A stretch of DNA of 5,098 nucleotides from the NCBI GenBank assembly GCA_002419445.1, contig DIGC01000039.1:3220-8317 (forward strand), read 5' to 3'. Origin of the DNA: Caryophanales bacterium UBA5732. Its GTDB lineage: Bacteria; Bacillota_I; Bacilli_A; Izemoplasmatales; Hujiaoplasmataceae. The notes beneath the pieces were generated by a model. It worked only from the letters and a program-made list of their open reading frames with translations, ran no database searches and was not told where the DNA came from. Positions 1-5,098 of this stretch are shown here, piece by piece; positions within the stretch are counted from its first letter, which is position 1; each line of letters starts with the position of its first letter. A program made the translations under genes and the position numbers.

Positions 1-693
1 GAAAAATATTTAGCTAATATGGAATTAAAAGAAGTAGCTAATTTAGTAAGAACCATGACTTTAGATATGGATTTACCGGTTGTTCTGCATTTAGACCACA
101 CAAAAGATATTGATACAATTAAAAAAGCGATTGATTCTGGGTTTACATCAGTTATGTATGACGGTTCAGATCTGTGTTTTGAAGAAAACTTAGCTAATAC
201 TAAGTTAGTCGTTGAATATGCACACCGTGCCAATGTCACTGTTGAAGCGGAATTGGGGTCAATTGCTTTAGGCAGTCATTCTAATGAAGACGAAGGAGAA
301 ACCGCTTATACTGATCCTTTGCAAGCTGAAAAGTTTGTCAATGAAACAAAAGTTGATTGTTTAGCAGTTTCGATTGGGACAGTTCATGGAATGTATAAAG
401 GCGAACCGAAAATCAGCGTTGAAAGATTAAAAGAAATAAAGGCTTTAGTCAATATTCCGTTAGTCTTACATGGCGGTAGCGGTACGCCAAAAGCAATCGT
501 TCACGAATGCATTAAAAACGGGATTGCTAAAATTAATGTCAATACCGAAATTTCTCGTCAAGTGGTTATGCTTTTTGAAAATTTAATAGCGAAGAATAAC
601 GAAGTTCATTACTCACAACTAGGAACGAAAGCTGTTAAAGTCGCAAAAGAAACCATCATTGAACATATGGAGATGTTTAAGGTTTATGAATAA
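1..693 (+). CDS. Class II ketose-bisphosphate aldolase (GatY/KbaY/FbaA/IolJ type), 5'-truncated by window edge
   Basis: Cytoplasmic zinc-dependent aldolase that reversibly cleaves a phosphorylated ketose to DHAP plus an aldehyde. The frame is open from base 1 (230 residues visible), so the Met at base 19 is internal; family members are about 280-290 aa, so roughly 50-60 N-terminal residues are missing. Counting from base 1, I see the LHLDH motif at 29-33 (catalytic Asp32, zinc ligand His33), VEAELG at 81-86, GTVHGMY at 126-132 (zinc ligand His129), LHGGSG at 156-161 (zinc ligand His157) and the phosphate-binding KINVNTE at 177-183. All catalytic residues expected in this part are present. Recalled GatY and IolJ sequences both resemble it, so fructose-, tagatose- or deoxy-gluconate-type substrates remain possible. 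One oddity is Thr34 after LDH, where the family usually has Gly, Ala, Cys or His. It overlaps the downstream sugar kinase by 8 nt, implying a shared operon. Its promoter lies outside the window. The family call is firm; the substrate is not. Confidence 0.93.
   Translation, partial: EKYLANMELKEVANLVRTMTLDMDLPVVLHLDHTKDIDTIKKAIDSGFTSVMYDGSDLCFEENLANTKLVVEYAHRANVTVEAELGSIALGSHSNEDEGETAYTDPLQAEKFVNETKVDCLAVSIGTVHGMYKGEPKISVERLKEIKALVNIPLVLHGGSGTPKAIVHECIKNGIAKINVNTEISRQVVMLFENLIAKNNEVHYSQLGTKAVKVAKETIIEHMEMFKVYE
669..682 (+). promoter_or_regulatory. Ribosome-binding region of the sugar kinase, inside the aldolase gene
   Basis: Two purine-rich candidates lie inside the last codons of the aldolase: GGAG at 669-672 (13 nt before the ATG at 686) and AAGG at 679-682 (3 nt before it). 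Neither has ideal spacing, which suggests that kinase translation relies partly on ribosomes finishing the aldolase (stop at 691-693). Their position favours the ATG at 686 over the in-frame TTG at 659. Confidence 0.5.
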
Positions 694-2197
694 AGAAAAA
701 ACAATTGCCATCGTTGATGTCGGAACTCAGAGTATGAGGACCATCCTTTATAATAAAAAAGGTGAGTCTCTTTATACTTCTCAGTTACCTTATTCCCCGG
801 TTTTTAACGGGATTGAAGTTGAACAAGATCCAAGAACTTGGAAGGATACTTTGTATGCGACTTTAAAAGATATCAATGACTTTGCAAGAAAAAACAAAAT
901 AACAATTGAATCAATTTCTCTAACTTCACAAAGAGCTTCAATAATTCCGGTTAATCGCCAAGGTAAGGTATTATATAACGCAATTACTTGGCAAGACAGA
1001 AGAAGTCATGAAGAAACTAAAAGCGTTAAAGAAAAGATGAGCATGCAAGATATTTACTTAAAAACCGGTTTAAGATTAGATTCATATTTTAGTGCTCCGA
1101 AGATGAAATGGGTTAAAAATAACATGCCTGATCTCTATGACGAGACCTATAAATTCATCGGTGTTCAAGATTATGTAGCTTATCTTTTAACCGGAAGATT
1201 TGTGACTGATGTGACTCAAGCGGCTAGAACGCTGTTAATGGATATTCATAAATTTGTTTGGGACGATGAATTAGTTTCAGCTTTTGATTTAGATAAAAAC
1301 AAGTTAGTTGAAATCGTTAAGCCGGGAACATCAATTGGTGTTTTATCCGAGCAAGCGATTGAAAAGACCGGTTTATCAAAAGACATCGATGTTATCTTAG
1401 CTGGCGGTGACCAACAATGCGCTGCCGTTGGCTTAAACGTTTTAACTGAAGGAACTTTAGAGGCTAATATCGGTACTGGATCTTTTATTATCGCACATGC
1501 GGAAAAACCGGTGTTCGATGAAAACATGAGAGTGCTTTTAAGTGCTAGTGCCGTGCCGGGAAAATGGGTTGTGGAAGCCGGACTTTTAACAAGCGGTAAT
1601 ATTTATGCTTGGTACAGGGATCAATTTTATAAAGACGATAATTTTGATAATATCAACAAAGAGGTTATCCAATCTCCAGCTGGAGCTAAGGGATTATTAT
1701 TAATACCGCATTTTAAAGGTAGCGCCGCTCCTTATTGGAATCCTTTATCCAAGGGCGTATTCTTTAATGCGACATTAGAACATAATCGCGGCGATTTTGC
1801 GAGAAGCGTTCTAGAAGGCATTGCTTTAGAAATGGCTGAGAATATTGAATTGATTGCGTCTTTAATCGGCTATGTCGACATTATTCATGCGGCTGGGGGA
1901 TTAACTAAATTTCCAACCTTCAATCAAATTCAAGCCGATGTCTTTAATAAAGCTGTTTCTGTTTATGACTCAGCTGAAGCGACGGCATTGGGAGCTTTGA
2001 TTTCCGCTTTAGTTTCAAAAGGTGAATTTAAGACTTATAATGAAGGGTTTTCTTCTCTGAGAGGAAAAGCTAATAAAGTTACTTATCACGCTGATCCAAA
2101 GAACCGTTTTTTATATACTAAGATGTTAAGAACGAAAAAGCATCTATATCACGCACTTAACGATTCACAAATCTATACTTATATGTCAATGAAATAA
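686..2197 (+). CDS. FGGY-family carbohydrate kinase, substrate unknown
   Basis: Cytoplasmic ATP-dependent sugar/polyol kinase of 503 aa, the usual length for FGGY kinases. The start at ATG 686 puts the N-terminal phosphate-binding motif DVGTQSMR at residues 11-18, as expected; a TTG start at 659 would only add nine residues encoded by aldolase sequence. The first FGGY domain continues with EVEQDP (44-49), SQR (81-83) and NAITWQDRR (98-106). The catalytic-base region GGDQQ is at 240-244, with Asp242 the probable base. The second phosphate motif IGTGSF is at 262-267, the adenosine-site motif HAAGGLTKF at 401-409, and AEATALGAL at about 430-438. The N-terminal half resembles glycerol kinase, but the Glu following Arg83 in GlpK is Ala84 here, and the middle (NMRV...VPGKWVVEAG) recalls LsrK-like kinases. 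It is therefore probably not a glycerol kinase. It overlaps the aldolase by 8 nt (ATGAATAA), so it probably makes the substrate, or a precursor of the substrate, of that aldolase. No terminator hairpin follows it. Confidence 0.93.
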   Translation: MNKEKTIAIVDVGTQSMRTILYNKKGESLYTSQLPYSPVFNGIEVEQDPRTWKDTLYATLKDINDFARKNKITIESISLTSQRASIIPVNRQGKVLYNAITWQDRRSHEETKSVKEKMSMQDIYLKTGLRLDSYFSAPKMKWVKNNMPDLYDETYKFIGVQDYVAYLLTGRFVTDVTQAARTLLMDIHKFVWDDELVSAFDLDKNKLVEIVKPGTSIGVLSEQAIEKTGLSKDIDVILAGGDQQCAAVGLNVLTEGTLEANIGTGSFIIAHAEKPVFDENMRVLLSASAVPGKWVVEAGLLTSGNIYAWYRDQFYKDDNFDNINKEVIQSPAGAKGLLLIPHFKGSAAPYWNPLSKGVFFNATLEHNRGDFARSVLEGIALEMAENIELIASLIGYVDIIHAAGGLTKFPTFNQIQADVFNKAVSVYDSAEATALGALISALVSKGEFKTYNEGFSSLRGKANKVTYHADPKNRFLYTKMLRTKKHLYHALNDSQIYTYMSMK

Positions 2198-2251
2198 CCA
2201 CAAAAGAACAAAAATGAACCACAATTTATCATAAAAACACGTTTAAAATAA

Positions 2252-2265
2252 AGAAAACGCTTACA
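2252..2265 (+). promoter_or_regulatory. cre-like site (CcpA / LacI-family operator) upstream of the permease
   Basis: AGAAAACGCTTACA matches the catabolite-responsive element consensus TGWAANCGNTNWCA at 13 of 14 positions; only the first T differs. It lies 37 nt upstream of the predicted -35 element of the permease gene and 54 nt after the kinase stop. A site upstream of a promoter could activate or help loop-mediated repression; the sequence does not say which. A pathway-specific LacI-family regulator would recognise a similar motif. Confidence 0.6.
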
Positions 2266-2293
2266 AAACACATGAAATAAACATAATTGAACA

Positions 2294-2307
2294 GAAAGCG
2301 CTTGTTT
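2294..2307 (+). promoter_or_regulatory. Second LacI/CcpA-type operator-like site overlapping the -35 element
   Basis: The site begins GAAAGCGCTTGT and contains the perfect 8-bp palindrome AAGCGCTT (2296-2303), the typical core of LacI-family operators. Its right half departs from the cre consensus, so it is a weaker cre match than the upstream site. It overlaps the predicted -35 hexamer (2302-2307), where a bound repressor would block RNA polymerase. The centre-to-centre distance to the upstream site is 41 bp. Confidence 0.45.
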
Positions 2308-2330
2308 TTTTGGTAAATTTATTTTATACT
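2302..2330 (+). promoter_or_regulatory. Sigma-A-type promoter of the GntP-family permease
   Basis: A -35 hexamer TTGTTT (2302-2307) is followed, after a 17-nt spacer, by a -10 hexamer TATACT (2325-2330). Transcription would begin near 2337, giving a leader of about 50 nt before the permease ATG. The spacing is ideal and the -10 differs from TATAAT at one position. The -35 overlaps a palindromic operator-like site, pointing to repression by a LacI/CcpA-type protein. Confidence 0.6.
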
Positions 2331-2373
2331 AGAAAAAGATTTATATTGCAATAAAAATATAAAATAAAAAGAA

Positions 2374-2380
2374 AAGGAGA
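2374..2380 (+). promoter_or_regulatory. Ribosome-binding site of the GntP-family permease
   Basis: AAGGAGA lies 8 nt before the ATG at 2389. It is a strong Shine-Dalgarno sequence with good spacing and fixes the permease start. Confidence 0.85.
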
Positions 2381-2388
2381 TTTAAAAA

Positions 2389-3807
2389 ATGTTCAACGGA
2401 TTATTTGCAGCTTTTGATCCAAGTCTGATTGACCCAACACAAATGATGATCGGACTAGCTGTGGGTGTTGTGGTATTAGTATTGTTAGTGACAATGACTA
2501 AGATCCCAGCATTCGTATCAATTATTCTTGCCGCATTATTAGTTGGTCTTATCGGTGGTGTGCCTGGAGGAGAAATTCCTGGGATAATTGCTAAAGGCTT
2601 CGGCGGTACTTTAGGTACAATTGGTATCATTATTGGTTTTGGTGTAGTAATGGGACAAATTTTTGAAGTTTCAGGTGCTGCAGAAAAAATGGCGAGAATC
2701 TTTATCAAATTGTTTGGTAAAGGTAGAGAAGAACTAGCTTTAGCATTAACTGGTTTCATCGTCTCTATTCCTATTTTCTGTGACTCTGCATTCGTTATTT
2801 TATTCCCGATTGCTAAATCAATCTCACAAAAGACAAGAAAGAACTTAGTAGTATTAGCTGGTGCTTTAGCTATGGGTCTAGTAGTTACTCATACAATGGT
2901 TCCACCTACTCCAGGTCCAATCGCAGTTGCTACTGCATTCGGAGTTAATCTTGGTACTATGATTCTTATGGGTCTTGTTGTTTCAATTCCTATGACAGTT
3001 GCCGGCTTATTCTATATTAAATGGGTTGGTAAGAGCATTAACATCATACCTGATGAAAATGGCGATGTACAAAGAGTTGAAGTTGCTGGCCAAAGCGTTG
3101 TTGATTTCGATTTAAGTGCTGAAAGAGATAAAGAACTTCCAAATGGATGGTTATCATTTGCACCAATCCTTGTTCCAATCCTGTTAATCGTTATTAATCA
3201 AATTTTAGTTGCAGCAGCTAATTTAACTGGTTTCTGGCAAGGATTCTTCGGATTTATCGGACATCCAATTCCTGCAGTTGCAATCGGTGTTTTAATTGCA
3301 ATCTACGGTTTAGGATTCAGAATGCCTAAGAGCGAAATTATGCCTCATATGGAAGCTGGAATTAGACAAGCTGGTATCATTTTATTAGTTACAGGTGCTG
3401 GTGGCGCATTAGGACAAGTAATTAAAGATACAGGTCTTGGCGATACAATTGCTAATGCAATTATTGACTGGGGTATTCCAGTAATCTTATTACCATTCAT
3501 CGTAGCTACAGTTGTTAGATTCATTCAAGGTTCTGGTACAGTTGCTTTAGTTACTGCAGCTTCAATTACCGCTCCAATCGTTCTTGCAGCTGGTGGATCA
3601 CCTGTATTTGGTGCTTTAATGGCGATGGTCGGTGGTGTATTCTTCGGATACTTCAACGATTCATACTTCCACGTTGTTAACCGTTCAATCGGTATCACTG
3701 ATTCTAAAGAACAATTGAAGTTCTGGTCAGGTGCGACAACTGCAGCATGGGCAGCTGGGTTCGTAGTTATTTTAATTCTTAACTTGATCCTTGGCGGCGT
3801 AATGTAA
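2389..3807 (+). CDS. GntP-family permease (gluconate/sugar-acid:H+ symporter type)
   Basis: Integral cytoplasmic-membrane transporter of 472 aa, slightly longer than the usual 440-450 aa of GntP permeases. Known members import gluconate and related hydroxy-acids with protons. Hydrophobic stretches run through the whole protein, for example about 19-38, 41-57, 73-93, 118-140, 152-170, 186-211, 256-278, 295-310, 326-342, 361-377, 384-419 and 451-470. Family-like motifs are SIPIFCDSAFVILFP (126-140), HTMVPPTPGPIAVA (168-181), RFIQGSGTVALVTAAS (377-392) and YFNDSYFHVVNRSIGIT (421-437), the last corresponding to the HVND...FW region of E. coli members. A hydrophilic, acidic loop (about 213-254) separates the halves. 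The start is set by a strong Shine-Dalgarno site. It ends in tandem stops (TAA TAA, 3805-3810) and a strong terminator, so it is probably monocistronic. Only 1 of 24 prolines uses CCG, against 15 of 33 in the three neighbouring genes. Substrate is unproven; the adjacent kinase and aldolase suggest a carbohydrate-derived one. Confidence 0.92.
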   Translation: MFNGLFAAFDPSLIDPTQMMIGLAVGVVVLVLLVTMTKIPAFVSIILAALLVGLIGGVPGGEIPGIIAKGFGGTLGTIGIIIGFGVVMGQIFEVSGAAEKMARIFIKLFGKGREELALALTGFIVSIPIFCDSAFVILFPIAKSISQKTRKNLVVLAGALAMGLVVTHTMVPPTPGPIAVATAFGVNLGTMILMGLVVSIPMTVAGLFYIKWVGKSINIIPDENGDVQRVEVAGQSVVDFDLSAERDKELPNGWLSFAPILVPILLIVINQILVAAANLTGFWQGFFGFIGHPIPAVAIGVLIAIYGLGFRMPKSEIMPHMEAGIRQAGIILLVTGAGGALGQVIKDTGLGDTIANAIIDWGIPVILLPFIVATVVRFIQGSGTVALVTAASITAPIVLAAGGSPVFGALMAMVGGVFFGYFNDSYFHVVNRSIGITDSKEQLKFWSGATTAAWAAGFVVILILNLILGGVM

Positions 3808-3835
3808 TAAAAATTCTTTTTATAATTTAAATATT

Positions 3836-3874
3836 AAGACAGTTCCTTTTAATCGAAGGAACTGTCTTTTTTTT
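3836..3874 (+). terminator. Intrinsic terminator of the permease gene
   Basis: A perfect 13-bp stem (3836-3848 paired with 3856-3868) encloses a 7-nt loop (TTAATCG), and the 3' arm runs into eight Ts (3867-3874). It starts 28 nt after the permease stop codon. The left flank lacks a matching A-run, so it acts mainly in the + direction. It separates the permease from the LtaS-family gene. Confidence 0.93.
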
Positions 3875-3910
3875 AAAAATAACTACCGGTTTTATCCGCC
3901 CAATATTTCC

Positions 3911-3923
3911 ACTAAAAGTTAGT
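3911..3923. repeat. Short inverted repeat upstream of the LtaS-family promoter
   Basis: ACTAA-AAG-TTAGT is a perfect 5-bp inverted repeat with a 3-nt centre. It ends 22 nt before the predicted -10 hexamer, so its right edge reaches the -35 region. It could be a regulator site, but repeats this short and AT-rich arise often by chance. Confidence 0.25.
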
Positions 3924-3942
3924 ATATTTCAAAGAAAATAAA

Positions 3943-3951
3943 TGATATAAT
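3943..3951 (+). promoter_or_regulatory. ltaS: Extended -10 promoter of the LtaS-family gene
   Basis: TGATATAAT is a consensus extended -10 (TG, one base, TATAAT at 3946-3951). The hexamer 17 nt upstream (TATATT, 3923-3928) is a poor -35, which is tolerated when an extended -10 is present. Transcription would start near 3958, only about 10 nt before the ATG at 3969, so the leader would be extremely short. Confidence 0.6.
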
Positions 3952-3958
3952 ATTATTT

Positions 3959-3963
3959 GGTGA
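3959..3963 (+). promoter_or_regulatory. ltaS: Ribosome-binding site of the LtaS-family gene
   Basis: GGTGA lies 5 nt before the ATG at 3969 and matches part of the Shine-Dalgarno consensus. It sits at or just after the predicted transcription start. In-frame TTG (3957) and GTG (3960) codons also exist before the frame closes at TAA 3948-3950, but only the ATG has a correctly placed site. Confidence 0.55.
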
Positions 3964-3968
3964 CTAGA

Positions 3969-5098
3969 ATGAAACTTTACTTTAAAGAAAAAGGTATCTT
4001 ATTTCTTACCTTTGTTTTCTTTTATCTATTAATTGAATATGTGACGTTTGCCTGGGTTGATTTTTCTTTCTTACCTCAGTCTTTTATTATTGACCTGATG
4101 TTTCTTGTGGGAATGGGATTAATCGGTCTATTATTTCGGTCTAATAAATTGATGATTATTTACTATACTTTAATTCTTAGTTGGATCATGGCGTTATTTT
4201 TAATCAATGCGACGATGTATTCAGTTTATTTTGAACTTTTTACTCTTCAACAGTTAACGCTTTTAGGAGAAGCGACCAGTGTTTTTAGTTTTGAGTTTTT
4301 ATCAATTTCTTCAATTATCATTGCGGCGATTATTGCTTTTTTATATTTCTTAAGCATTACTTTATTGTGGCGGAAGTTCTACCGAAACTCTAGGCAAATT
4401 CCTAATTATTACCGTAAGACTTTTATGATTTTAGGGGGTGTCGCTTTTAGTATTCTTTTGATACTTTCCGTCGGTTTTACCACAATTAAACGGTTTAACA
4501 GCACGACCTATATCACGACATTTAAACGAGCGTCTTTAGAAGAATATGGACTATTAGCTTATTATTGGAAGGAATTTAAAGTGGTCACTTTTAGTTCTTT
4601 TACAGGTAATAATTCCAGTGAAGAAGAGGTCTTGATTCCTAACGACCCTTCAAGTCCGTCAGAGTATTTTGGTTTATTGGAAGACGCTAACGTCATAACT
4701 ATTTTAGTCGAATCACTTCAACCGTTTGCAGTAAGTGAAGTATTGACGCCGAATCTTTATCGAATGACACAAGAAGGACTATATTTCCCTAATAATTATA
4801 GTGAAAATAAAACCAATGTTTCAGAAATTATTTCGATTGCTGGAAACTATCCGACTTTTTATTTTTTACCAAATAGTTTTGATTATGATTTTTCTCATTC
4901 TTTACCAAGCATCTTAAGTAAAACATATGATTATAAAACTGCTTATTTCCATGATAACGTCGGAAGCTTTTATGGAAGAGATAAATTGTTTATGCCGCTA
5001 GGTTTTGAAGAACTATATTTTCATGACGATTTATTTCCTCAAGAAAAGATTTGGACTTGGAACGGGGATTATACGCTTGACAGCGTAACAATTGAAAA
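3969..5098 (+). CDS. ltaS: LtaS-family lipoteichoic acid synthase / phosphoglycerol transferase, 3'-truncated by window edge
   Basis: Membrane enzyme with an extracellular sulfatase-fold domain that, in characterised members, polymerises glycerol-phosphate taken from phosphatidylglycerol into lipoteichoic acid. The visible 376 residues hold the usual LtaS layout: five hydrophobic segments (about 9-28, 38-56, 62-84, 112-134, 152-172), a linker with a polar Asn/Ser/Glu-rich part (about 173-237), then the catalytic domain. In that domain I see ITILVESLQPF (243-253; Glu248 matches the metal ligand Glu255 of S. aureus LtaS), TPNLYRM (258-264), NKTNVSE (280-286; Thr282 matches the catalytic Thr300) and AYFHDNVGSFYGRD (325-338). 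In the last, the substrate-contacting Trp of SFWNR is Tyr335, while Arg337 is kept. The Glu-to-Thr distance is 34 residues against 45 in S. aureus. The later metal ligands (Asp and His) lie beyond the window; full proteins are about 600-700 aa. The gene has its own promoter behind the permease terminator and no functional link to the sugar cluster. Another phosphoglycerol-transferring relative is possible. Confidence 0.9.
   Translation, partial: MKLYFKEKGILFLTFVFFYLLIEYVTFAWVDFSFLPQSFIIDLMFLVGMGLIGLLFRSNKLMIIYYTLILSWIMALFLINATMYSVYFELFTLQQLTLLGEATSVFSFEFLSISSIIIAAIIAFLYFLSITLLWRKFYRNSRQIPNYYRKTFMILGGVAFSILLILSVGFTTIKRFNSTTYITTFKRASLEEYGLLAYYWKEFKVVTFSSFTGNNSSEEEVLIPNDPSSPSEYFGLLEDANVITILVESLQPFAVSEVLTPNLYRMTQEGLYFPNNYSENKTNVSEIISIAGNYPTFYFLPNSFDYDFSHSLPSILSKTYDYKTAYFHDNVGSFYGRDKLFMPLGFEELYFHDDLFPQEKIWTWNGDYTLDSVTIE

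Noticed and set aside
19..21. ATG as the true start of the aldolase
   Set aside because: The frame is open to base 1, and the protein would lack about 60 residues of the barrel; this is truncation by the window edge.
659..685. TTG start extending the kinase by nine residues
   Set aside because: The extension is encoded by the aldolase C-terminus in another frame, and the ATG at 686 gives the normal short N-terminus before the DVGTQS motif.
1246..1527. 93-codon open frame on the minus strand
   Set aside because: It lies wholly inside the kinase gene, which has clear family motifs; it has no recognisable domain.
2258..2300. Hairpin between CGCTT (2258-2262) and AAGCG (2296-2300), followed by a T-run, as a kinase terminator
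   Set aside because: The stem is only 5 bp with a 33-nt loop; the pairing just reflects two similar operator sites.
2340..2363. Hairpin or riboswitch in the permease leader
   Set aside because: TTTATATT can pair with AATATAAA (8 bp), but the stem is all A-T, the leader is only about 50 nt, and no riboswitch core is visible.
2382..2759. 125-codon open frame on the minus strand, rich in Pro, Ile and Thr
   Set aside because: It is antisense to the permease N-terminus; its composition is what the complement of Gly/Val/Ile-rich membrane codons gives.

Overview
The window looks like a chromosomal segment of a low-GC, Gram-positive-type bacterium: Bacillota, or a Mollicutes-related lineage that keeps the standard genetic code. 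The DNA is AT-rich, tryptophan is encoded by TGG, and no reading frame needs TGA as a sense codon. Shine-Dalgarno sites, an intrinsic terminator, cre-like catabolite sites and a lipoteichoic acid synthase-family gene all fit this. Species cannot be named from the sequence alone.

All four genes are on the + strand. (1) Bases 1-693 hold the 3' part of a class II (zinc) ketose-bisphosphate aldolase whose N-terminus lies outside the window. (2) Bases 686-2197 hold a complete FGGY-family sugar kinase that overlaps the aldolase stop codon by 8 nt, so the two are almost certainly one operon. (3) A 191-nt intergenic region (2198-2388) carries two cre/LacI-type operator-like sites and a sigma-A-type promoter. 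(4) Bases 2389-3807 hold a complete GntP-family permease, closed by a strong intrinsic terminator (3836-3874). (5) A short intergenic region has an extended -10 promoter very close to the next start. (6) From 3969 to the window end lies the 5' part of an LtaS-family lipoteichoic acid synthase: five membrane segments and the start of the extracellular catalytic domain.

Genes 1-3 read as a small carbohydrate-use cluster. The permease would import a sugar acid or related polyol/sugar, the kinase would phosphorylate a sugar, and the aldolase would split a phosphorylated ketose into two trioses or a triose plus an aldehyde. The actual substrate cannot be read from the sequence. The permease has its own promoter, probably under catabolite control, and a clearly different codon preference from its neighbours. 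The LtaS-family gene is an unrelated cell-envelope gene in its own transcription unit. I see no sign of a mobile element, CRISPR array, RNA gene or defence system, and nothing that amounts to a new system. The most useful leads are the uncharacterised kinase/aldolase pair, the paired operator sites, and the active-site variation in the LtaS-family protein.
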